Source: Nitrososphaerota archaeon
GTDB lineage: Archaea; Thermoproteota; Nitrososphaeria; Nitrososphaerales; JACQRY01
DNA length: 27,766 nucleotides
Direction: 5' to 3'
Assembly (NCBI GenBank): GCA_016206275.1
Contig: JACQRY010000255.1
Span: 1-27,766, forward strand
Shown here: positions 22,860-27,766 of the stretch, in pieces
Position numbering within the stretch: position 1 is the first letter of the stretch
Layout: each line of letters opens with the position of its first letter
The notes under the pieces: generated by a model
Seen by the model: the letters and a program-made list of their open reading frames with translations, nothing else
The model's database searches: none
Told to the model about the DNA's origin: nothing
Position numbers and translations under genes: made by a program

Positions 22860-24131
22860 ATGGCTAGGCCATCGAATGTATCAGGCTTCTACAAGCTTCC
22901 CCCAGAGGAGAGGCTCAAGATAATCAAGGAGGCTGTTGGGCTAAGCAATGAAGAGGCTGACCTCTTGAGGTCTACGGGAGGTTTGAAGCTGGATGCTGCT
23001 AACAGGATGATTGAAAACGTGATCGGGGGAATCACTTATCCGTTTGCGGTCGCGACTAACTTTCTGATCAATAGTCGGGACTATTTCGTTCCTATGGCTC
23101 TTGAGGAGCCTAGTGTTGTTGCTGCTGCGAGTAATGCTGCTGGGTGGACTAGGGGTAAAGGGGGCTTCTTTACCAGTAATACTGGGCCTGTTATGATAGG
23201 GCAGATACAGGTTGTGGGTGTGCGTGATCCTTTCGGCGCTAAGATGGATATTTTGGCTGCCAAGGATAGGGTTCTTGATAGGGCTAATGGTGTTGACCCT
23301 GTCCTAGTGAAGTTCGGTGGAGGGGCGAAGGATGTAGAGGTTAAGGTGATTGACACGGTTCGCGGCCCGATGATTGTCTGTGAGCTTATTGTTGATTGTA
23401 GGGATGCTATGGGTGCTAATGCTGTGAACTCTATGGCTGAGATTGTTGCCCCCATGATCGAGGAACTTTCCGGGGGTAAAGTATTGTTGAGGATCATTTC
23501 TAATCTTGCTACGAGGAGACTTGTTAGGGCTAAGGCTGTCTTCGCTAAGGACGCTGTTGGCGGTGAGGATGTGGTTGATGGGGTTCTTGATGCTTTTGCG
23601 TTTGCTGATGCGGATCCGTATCGTTGTGCGACTCATAACAAGGGGATTATGAATGGTGTGGTTGCTGTTGCGTTAGCCACGGGTCAGGATCATAGGGCAT
23701 TGGAGGCTGGCGCCCATGCTTATGCTGCTCGGAGCGGCAGGTATCGTTCTTTGAGTACTTGGGAGAAGAGTGGCGATGGTGATCTTGTCGGCACTCTGGA
23801 GATGCCTATGGCCGTAGGTCTGATTGGCGGTGCTACTGCTGTTCATCCCATTGCGAAGATTGCTGTGAAGATTCTAGGCGTGAAGACTGCTGTCGAGCTG
23901 GCTGAGGTTATTGGCGCTGTGGGTTTGGCTCAGAATGTGGCTGCTCTCCGGGCCCTTGCGTCTGAAGGTATTCAGAAGGGGCACATGAAGCTGCATGCGA
24001 GGAATGTAGCTACTATGGCTGGGGCTACTGGCGATTTGGTTGATAAGATTGCCGCCAAGATGGTTGAGGAACATATGGTCAGGTTTGATAGGGCTAAGCA
24101 GCTGGTCGAAGAATTGTCCCGCAAACCTTGA
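22860..24131 (+). CDS. hmgA: Class II hydroxymethylglutaryl-CoA reductase
   Basis: HMG-CoA reductase makes mevalonate, the precursor of archaeal isoprenoid lipids. This 423-residue protein is of the class II type (as in Pseudomonas mevalonii and Archaeoglobus): MIENVIGGITYPFAVATNF (50-68) and EEPSVVAAAS (82-91) replace the class I 'ENVIG...GPL' and 'TTEGCLVAS' motifs. Catalytic residues line up with the P. mevalonii set: Glu83, Lys261 in THNKGIMNG, Asp277 in ATGQDHRA, and His379 in GHMKLHARNVA. Class II enzymes often prefer NADH and can be degradative in bacteria, but in archaea they can serve biosynthesis. The coding strand is strikingly G/T-rich (23 G against 8 C in 23641-23700). A thiolase-DUF35 pair 16 kb away could supply acetoacetyl-CoA; HMG-CoA synthase is not in the window. 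Confidence 0.95.
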   Translation: MARPSNVSGFYKLPPEERLKIIKEAVGLSNEEADLLRSTGGLKLDAANRMIENVIGGITYPFAVATNFLINSRDYFVPMALEEPSVVAAASNAAGWTRGKGGFFTSNTGPVMIGQIQVVGVRDPFGAKMDILAAKDRVLDRANGVDPVLVKFGGGAKDVEVKVIDTVRGPMIVCELIVDCRDAMGANAVNSMAEIVAPMIEELSGGKVLLRIISNLATRRLVRAKAVFAKDAVGGEDVVDGVLDAFAFADADPYRCATHNKGIMNGVVAVALATGQDHRALEAGAHAYAARSGRYRSLSTWEKSGDGDLVGTLEMPMAVGLIGGATAVHPIAKIAVKILGVKTAVELAEVIGAVGLAQNVAALRALASEGIQKGHMKLHARNVATMAGATGDLVDKIAAKMVEEHMVRFDRAKQLVEELSRKP

Positions 24132-24210
24132 TCTTATCTCTGCCGTATGAATCTTGGTCTAATCGATTTATAGCTATTCTAGGTGGATCTGAAGCGGGGA
24201 TGATCGTAGA

Positions 24211-25248
24211 TTGACGGTCTTTCATGATCTGGCGTTGGGTTTCACGAGCAGGATGAAGGTTGCTGATGTAGGCGAGCATGCTGCTTGGGGTGAGGAGAAC
24301 GGTGTTGGGGAGATGTGGACCACTGAGTCCGCTGCTTTCAGAACGAGTTTCTCTATTCTTACCCTTGTGGCTGCTCGAACAAAGAAGATGAAGCTTGGCT
24401 TAGGGACTACTGGTGTCTATGCTAGACACCCAGCTATCATTGCTGCTGAGATAGCTACTTTAGACGAGTTCTCTGCCAAGAGGCTTACGGTTGGTCTAGG
24501 TATTGATCCGACCCCTAGGATTGATTCTGATGGTTCTATGAGATCTATGTTGCCCATCGCTGCCATAAGAGAGGCCATGGAGATTATTCGGGGCACCATG
24601 GATGGTACGATTAGGGGATATGATGGTAAGGTCTTCAAGATGAATAATCCTGAGTTGAACTTCGAGTTTGAGCCTATTCGCAAGAAGGTTCCTCTCTACT
24701 TGGGAGCTAAAAGCCCCCAGATGCTCCACTTGGCTGGAGGTATGAGTGACGGCTTGGTCATGACGCTTCTCACCACGCCCAGATATGTTAGGTATGCGTG
24801 GAAGGAGCTTGAAGCAGGTGCGAAGATGGCTGGTAAAGGTCTGGGAGACGATTTCGGTTTGGTTGCATACCTCCTGTTTTCTGTAGCTAAAGATAGAAAG
24901 GCTGCTAGGGAAGCTACGAAACAGTTCTTAGGCACCTATCTGGCCCATGTGCGTTACGGGCCAGCTCAGAAAGAAGCAGGAGTAAGTGAGGAAGAAATCA
25001 GGCCGTTTAAGGAGGCTCATGACCACCACGATCATAGCGGCTTAGCTAAGCTTGTGACAGACGAGCATATCGACAAGTTTGCTACTGCAGGTACTCCTGC
25101 GGACTGCGCAGAAACCATCATGGAGTATGTGGAGGCTGGGGTGAGGACGCCTGTGGCCTTCTATCCGTTCGGCCCTAATCCTCGCGAAGCGATTAAGCTG
25201 ATTGGCAGAGAGGTTCTGCCTCTGGTCAGGAAGAAGGCTAGGCGATAA
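24211..25248 (+). CDS. LLM-class F420-dependent oxidoreductase, Mer-like (copy 3)
   Basis: This 345-residue protein resembles archaeal methylene-tetrahydromethanopterin reductase and related F420 enzymes more than the other copies do. It has HAAWGEENGVGEMWTTES (23-40), KKMKLGLGTTGVYARHPAI (58-76), LDEFSAKRLTVGLGIDP (83-99), EPIRKKVPLYLGAKSPQML and GGMSDGLVMTLLTTP. A His-rich segment, AHDHHDHS, near residue 270 is unusual and could bind metal. The start is TTG at 24211, since the first strand LALGFTSR lies just after it and the next ATG (residue 15) would cut it off. True methanogenesis or C1 use cannot be inferred from one such gene. It is 79 bases downstream of HMG-CoA reductase on the same strand. 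Confidence 0.9.
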   Translation: MTVFHDLALGFTSRMKVADVGEHAAWGEENGVGEMWTTESAAFRTSFSILTLVAARTKKMKLGLGTTGVYARHPAIIAAEIATLDEFSAKRLTVGLGIDPTPRIDSDGSMRSMLPIAAIREAMEIIRGTMDGTIRGYDGKVFKMNNPELNFEFEPIRKKVPLYLGAKSPQMLHLAGGMSDGLVMTLLTTPRYVRYAWKELEAGAKMAGKGLGDDFGLVAYLLFSVAKDRKAAREATKQFLGTYLAHVRYGPAQKEAGVSEEEIRPFKEAHDHHDHSGLAKLVTDEHIDKFATAGTPADCAETIMEYVEAGVRTPVAFYPFGPNPREAIKLIGREVLPLVRKKARR

Positions 25249-25433
25249 ATGGTTCGATAGGGGAGGCTTACTTTTTGGATGGTTCTACCTGTTCCTGTGT
25301 GTAGGGTGAGGACTAGGGGGGTTTTAATGGGTTCAGGGTTTGTTCGTTGTTGTTCTGGTTTGGCTGGTCTGTTCTCCATATCTGTTTCCGTTGAACACGA
25401 CATCTTGGAGCACCACCTATTCCAAATAACCGC

Positions 25434-25476
25434 GCAGAATATTCGGCTGACCCTGCTGTTCGATCGCGTATTCTGC
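25434..25476. repeat. 8-bp inverted repeat upstream of the 59-residue gene
   Basis: GCAGAATA (25434-25441) and TATTCTGC (25469-25476) are perfect inverted arms 27 bases apart, about 50 bases upstream of the TATA-like box of the small gene. This could be an operator pair or an RNA hairpin. Confidence 0.35.
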
Positions 25477-25522
25477 AGTTGAGAAATTTTACCTGAGGCT
25501 CAACCAGAATAGACCAAGTATT

Positions 25523-25532
25523 CGATATATGG
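25523..25532 (+). promoter_or_regulatory. TATA-like box of the 59-residue gene
   Basis: CGATATATGG lies about 38 bases before the ATG at 25566, giving a short leader that carries the ribosome site GAGGGAG. Confidence 0.45.
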
Positions 25533-25565
25533 CGTAATCCTATTACTCCTCCTGAGGGAGATAAT

Positions 25566-25745
25566 ATGGGAAACTTCACAGTAGGTCAGACATGGGGGGC
25601 ACTGAGAAAAGCCTGGAAGGCATACAAGATCGCCAAAGCACAGAGCGACTCAAGTAAGATGAAGGAATACGCAACTCGAATCAGAACTCTGCAGGGAGAG
25701 CTGGGGACTGCTCAAGCGAGCTTCCCCGATCTAGGTATATCATAA
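25566..25745 (+). CDS. Small basic helical protein, 59 residues
   Basis: An intact gene for a 59-residue protein: MGNFTVGQTWGALRKAWKAY, then KIAKAQSDSSKMKEYATRIR, then a tail TLQGELGTAQASFPDLGIS. Residues 9-50 look like two amphipathic helices rich in Ala, Lys and Arg, with two Trp (10 and 17) on one face. Signals are complete: TATA-like box at 25523, GAGGGAG 6 bases before the ATG, and a run of seven T 15 bases after the stop. It has no transmembrane helix and no recognised family; nucleic-acid or membrane-surface binding is a guess from charge. It stands alone between an LLM oxidoreductase and tRNA-Val. Confidence 0.7.
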   Translation: MGNFTVGQTWGALRKAWKAYKIAKAQSDSSKMKEYATRIRTLQGELGTAQASFPDLGIS

Positions 25746-26027
25746 ACTCCCCCTCACCCTTTTTTTCTGCATGTTGATGAGGCCACAGCTTAGCTGGTAT
25801 TCGTCAACAATATGAGGGTCATGAGCCCCGTCCTCATGGAACCAGCGCAGCTCCTTTGTTAGGGCCGAGACTTTTCTAACCCCTACCCATAGGGGATTGA
25901 TGCCAAGCGATACCTTGTCCATCGCGCTTCGAGTGAGTGTTTGTAGTCTTTTGGTTTCTTTCTGTTGATGCGCAGTTGTGCTATGCTTTTTTGTCGAATA
26001 TCTTTCGGTTAATGAGGGTGCTTGCAC
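25740..26027 (-). CDS. Doubtful 95-residue frame opposite the 59-residue gene's end
   Basis: A minus-strand frame of up to 95 residues, or 60 from an internal Met (MDKVSLGINPLWVGVRKVSA), ends inside the last bases of the 59-residue gene. The C-terminal part, with LRWFHEDGAHDPHIVDEYQ, looks somewhat protein-like. Against it: the N-terminal part is Lys/Gln/Thr-rich and unstructured in appearance, the terminal KKR codons are read from the T7 terminator of the opposite gene, and no family is recognised. It may be spurious. Confidence 0.22.
   Translation of the reverse strand: MQAPSLTERYSTKKHSTTAHQQKETKRLQTLTRSAMDKVSLGINPLWVGVRKVSALTKELRWFHEDGAHDPHIVDEYQLSCGLINMQKKRVRGSL
25760..25766 (+). terminator. 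T7 terminator of the 59-residue gene
   Basis: Seven T follow a C-rich stretch 15 bases after the stop codon, a typical archaeal termination signal. Confidence 0.5.
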
Positions 26028-26110
26028 GGCAGACGAGCCTAAGAGGGGGATGCGATATCAAGGCAGCTGAGAGGAAATAGCTCTACAAGTTCGCCGATTC
26101 ATCGAAAAGG

Positions 26111-26117
26111 TATTTAG
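26111..26117 (+). promoter_or_regulatory. TATA box of tRNA-Val
   Basis: TATTTAG is centred about 28 bases before the first base of the tRNA, the standard archaeal spacing. Confidence 0.5.
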
Positions 26118-26141
26118 TGAACGTCTATCGAGGCGAGGATA

Positions 26142-26216
26142 GGGCCGGTCGTCTAGTTTGGTTAGGACATCGCTCTGACACGGCGAAGGTCGGTGGTTCA
26201 AATCCGCCCCGGCCCA
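26142..26216 (+). tRNA. tRNA-Val (anticodon GAC)
   Basis: A complete cloverleaf. The acceptor GGGCCGG (26142-26148) pairs with CCGGCCC (26209-26215), with discriminator A at 26216 and no encoded CCA. The D stem is GTCT/GGAC. The anticodon stem TCGCT/GGCGA holds loop CTGACAC with anticodon GAC at 26177-26179, reading GUC and GUU. The T arm is GGTGG-TTCAAAT-CCGCC (26192-26208). No intron is seen. Confidence 0.97.
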
Positions 26217-26535
26217 CTCTTCTTAAGCACAAGGGTCTTCCCGTATCGGTGTTGCGAACATATCTGTGATTTCAATCTATTGCTTGATACTCGGTATAGC
26301 GATGTAGTGGAAAGTAGATTGAAATGCTTCTAATCAGCGTAATTATCCAAGACCTCTGAATGATCAACTTTATCGGAAAGAAGAGGAGTGGATTTCGCTA
26401 CCCTACTAATGTTTTTCTGGTTGATTGGTGTGGAAGGCAGCTGGTTTGTCCTCTCATTAAAGAAAATTAAACTGTAACAGTCAGAAGAATGGCATTATAC
26501 GTTTTCTTCCACTGTAATCTGTGGGTAGGAATCTC
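26217..26535. other. Intergenic stretch after tRNA-Val
   Basis: This 319-base gap has no convincing gene. Its main feature is the 11-bp inverted repeat at 26269-26325. The part from about 26440 to 26535 is A/T-rich with no clear promoter for a plus-strand gene; the next gene is convergent. Confidence 0.55.
26269..26325. repeat. 11-bp perfect inverted repeat with nested hairpin
   Basis: ATTTCAATCTA (26269-26279) and TAGATTGAAAT (26315-26325) are perfect inverted arms. One wobble pair (T26280-G26314) and one T-A pair (26281-26313) extend the stem. Inside, ATAC (26287-26290) and GTAT (26294-26297) form a small hairpin. The element starts 53 bases after tRNA-Val. It could be a structured RNA, a terminator-like stem or a small palindromic mobile element; I recognise no family. 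Confidence 0.5.
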
Positions 26536-27528
26536 TTAGGAGAGGGCGTTGCTTATGCTGCGTACTGCTCTTTCGGCCGCGGTATAGGCTGCTTCTCCGT
26601 CTAGTGGCTGTGGTCTCAGTATGGGGAGTTTGATTCCTGCGTCTATGTATTGTCTTAGTCTTTTTGCTACGGTTTCGGGGGATCCGACTAGGGCTATGGC
26701 TTCGATGAGTTTGTCTGATGGTGCTGCGTGTTTGACTTTGGCTTCTTCCATGGCTTTTGCTTCTTTGGCGAAGCCGTAGTCTTTGAGGAGGTCGATGGTT
26801 TCAGGGTTGTCGAAGTATCCTGCGAGGCGTTTTCTGGCTGTTTTAAGAGCTTTGTCGTGGTCTTCGGATAAGCACAGGATCGGGTGGTACGATATGTCTA
26901 CTTCGCTTAGTCTGCGTCTTTTCTTGGCCACCCCTTTCTTAATGTTGGGTAGGGCGAATTCTTTGATCCATCTGGGTGTAGCTATGCTGATGTTGGCTCC
27001 TTCCACTAGTTCGCCGGCTATTTCCAGCATTTCTCCCATTCTGGCGTTGATGTAGATAGGTATGGGTTTGGCTGGATGAAGGGGCATCTTTGCTTCCGGG
27101 ATCTGTATGTAGTGGCTTTTCCATGTGACTTTTTCTCCTGCCAAGAGTTTGGTTAGGATTATTAGGAATTCTCTCATTCTTGCACAGGCTTCGTCCCAAT
27201 GCTCAAAGACGATGCCGTGCATCTTTGTGTTGGAGGCGGTGTGGGCGTCGCTGAGGCCTAGGATGAATCTGCCCTTGGTGAGTTCTTGTAGGGTTGCGGC
27301 GGTCATGGCTATGAGCAGAGGTGTGCGTGTGTATGTGTTGATGATTCCTGTTGCCAGCCTTAGTTTGCTGGTGGATGCCGCGAGTGCTCCGAGGATGGAG
27401 ACTGCGTCTCTTCCTATGTCTTCGTTGATCCACAAGCTGTGTAGACCTGTCTTTTCGCATTGTTTGGCTACTCGGAGGAGTTCTGTGGAGGATAATTCTG
27501 TGGCTGACACTTCTAGGCCCAAGCGCAT
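26536..27528 (-). CDS. LLM-class flavin/F420-dependent oxidoreductase (copy 4)
   Basis: This 330-residue luciferase-like TIM-barrel protein shows MRLGLEVSA (first strand), AKQCEKTGLHSLWINEDIG (21-39), KLRLATGIINTYTRTPLLI (55-73), LTKGRFILGLSDAHTASN (83-100), MPLHPAKPIPIYINARMGEM and the C-terminal ALVGSPETVAKRLRQYIDAG, where the last part is the usual 'GtpeevaerLr' helix. The ATG at 27526-27528 fits the family N-terminus. Residue pattern differs from copies 1-3, so it probably handles a different substrate; cofactor F420 or FMN is not decided. It reads toward tRNA-Val, and its coding strand is A/C-rich because the plus strand here is G/T-rich. Confidence 0.9.
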   Translation of the reverse strand: MRLGLEVSATELSSTELLRVAKQCEKTGLHSLWINEDIGRDAVSILGALAASTSKLRLATGIINTYTRTPLLIAMTAATLQELTKGRFILGLSDAHTASNTKMHGIVFEHWDEACARMREFLIILTKLLAGEKVTWKSHYIQIPEAKMPLHPAKPIPIYINARMGEMLEIAGELVEGANISIATPRWIKEFALPNIKKGVAKKRRRLSEVDISYHPILCLSEDHDKALKTARKRLAGYFDNPETIDLLKDYGFAKEAKAMEEAKVKHAAPSDKLIEAIALVGSPETVAKRLRQYIDAGIKLPILRPQPLDGEAAYTAAERAVRSISNALS

Positions 27529-27658
27529 TGCGTCTATAGTGCTGTCGGGTTGTTTTGTTAAGTCTTTTGTTTTCTTGTATTAGAAACTGTGTTAACGTCC
27601 ATCGTCTTGTGGTCTGAGTCGTTATTTTAATCTCTTCGACGGGTTTTGACTAATTTTT

Positions 27659-27699
27659 GTTCACGTATGGCTTATTTAGTTGGACGCTACTCCGTGAAC
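27659..27699. repeat. 7-bp inverted repeat flanking a TATA-like box
   Basis: GTTCACG (27659-27665) and CGTGAAC (27693-27699) are perfect inverted arms. Between them is CTTATTTAG (27671-27679), a TATA-like box about 30 bases before the candidate RNA at 27709. The layout suggests a regulated promoter. Confidence 0.35.
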
Positions 27700-27708
27700 C
27701 AAGGATGG

Positions 27709-27766
27709 TTGGCAGAGTTGAGTGGATCTACTCAAGAGTTTAGGGTTGAAAGAGACACTATGGGTG
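27709..27766 (+). ncRNA. Candidate structured RNA, cut by the window edge, related to the one at 90-174
   Basis: TTGGCAGAGT (27709-27718) begins the element. TTGAGT (27718-27723) and ACTCAA (27730-27735) form a perfect 6-bp hairpin with a 6-base loop, and TATGG occurs at 27759-27763. The same order of elements (TTGGCAGAGT, hairpin with 6-base loop, TATGG) is seen at 90-154, while hairpin sequences differ, which suggests structural conservation. The closing 3' strand, CTGCCAA in the first copy, would lie beyond the window. Family unknown. Confidence 0.33.

Larger units (their letters stand above)
25249..25565. other. Intergenic stretch before the 59-residue gene
   Basis: This stretch of 317 bases is G/T-rich at its left end. 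It contains an 8-bp inverted repeat (25434-25476) and a TATA-like box (25523-25532). Open frames on both strands have implausible composition, and I do not call a gene here. Confidence 0.55.

Noticed and set aside
25279..25482. Plus-strand frame of 67 residues after the third LLM gene
   Set aside because: Composition is unlike a protein of this genome, it contains the inverted repeat, and no ribosome site or family match is seen.
26269..26325. CRISPR repeat-like GATTGAAA in the inverted repeat arms
   Set aside because: Archaeal CRISPR repeats often end in ATTGAAA-type sequence, but only two arms in opposite orientation are present, with no regular spacing and no cas genes.

Overview
The window reads as a fragment of an archaeal chromosome. 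It encodes archaeal-type SRP54 overlapping a Pus10 tRNA pseudouridine synthase, a JAMM/MPN metalloprotease, a thiolase abutting a DUF35 zinc-ribbon protein, HMG-CoA reductase of the mevalonate pathway, and a tRNA-Val(GAC) without encoded CCA. Many genes have a TATA-like box 25-35 bases before the start codon, as expected for leaderless archaeal transcripts. Four luciferase-like (LLM-class, probably F420- or flavin-dependent) oxidoreductases, acyl-CoA metabolism, a molybdenum hydroxylase and a bacterial-type DnaK system suggest a moderate-temperature heterotroph. Thermoproteota (Nitrososphaeria- or Bathyarchaeia-like) is my best guess from gene content; no marker here fixes the lineage.

Left part (1-8.2 kb): the end of a tRNA, a candidate structured RNA, an AbrB-type regulator, an LLM oxidoreductase, a lone class I glutamine amidotransferase, a convergent second LLM enzyme, a very A/C-rich spacer, a JAMM protease, an acyl-CoA dehydrogenase, then on the minus strand a thiolase-DUF35 pair and a PAP2 phosphatase overlapping an NAD(P)H-hydrate epimerase.

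Middle (8.4-19.4 kb): srp54-pus10 as an overlapping pair, a fused two-domain ABC permease divergent from a membrane-anchored, coiled-coil solute-binding protein with no ATPase gene nearby, an SDR dehydrogenase, a grpE-dnaK-dnaJ operon, a two-helix membrane protein and a GYD-domain protein.

Right part (19.4-27.8 kb): a gene-poor stretch holding a possible 40-residue gene, a possible decayed frame and a strong TATA box followed by a hairpin leader; then a molybdenum hydroxylase large subunit, a class II HMG-CoA reductase, a third LLM enzyme, a previously uncounted 59-residue gene with good signals, tRNA-Val, a long inverted repeat, a fourth LLM enzyme, and at the very end a sequence resembling the candidate RNA at the left end.

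The most interesting non-gene signals are the related structured-RNA candidates at the two ends, the folded leader before the molybdenum hydroxylase, the 11-bp inverted repeat after tRNA-Val, and a reversal of strand composition from A/C-rich on the left to G/T-rich on the right that ignores gene direction and could mark a replication-strand switch.
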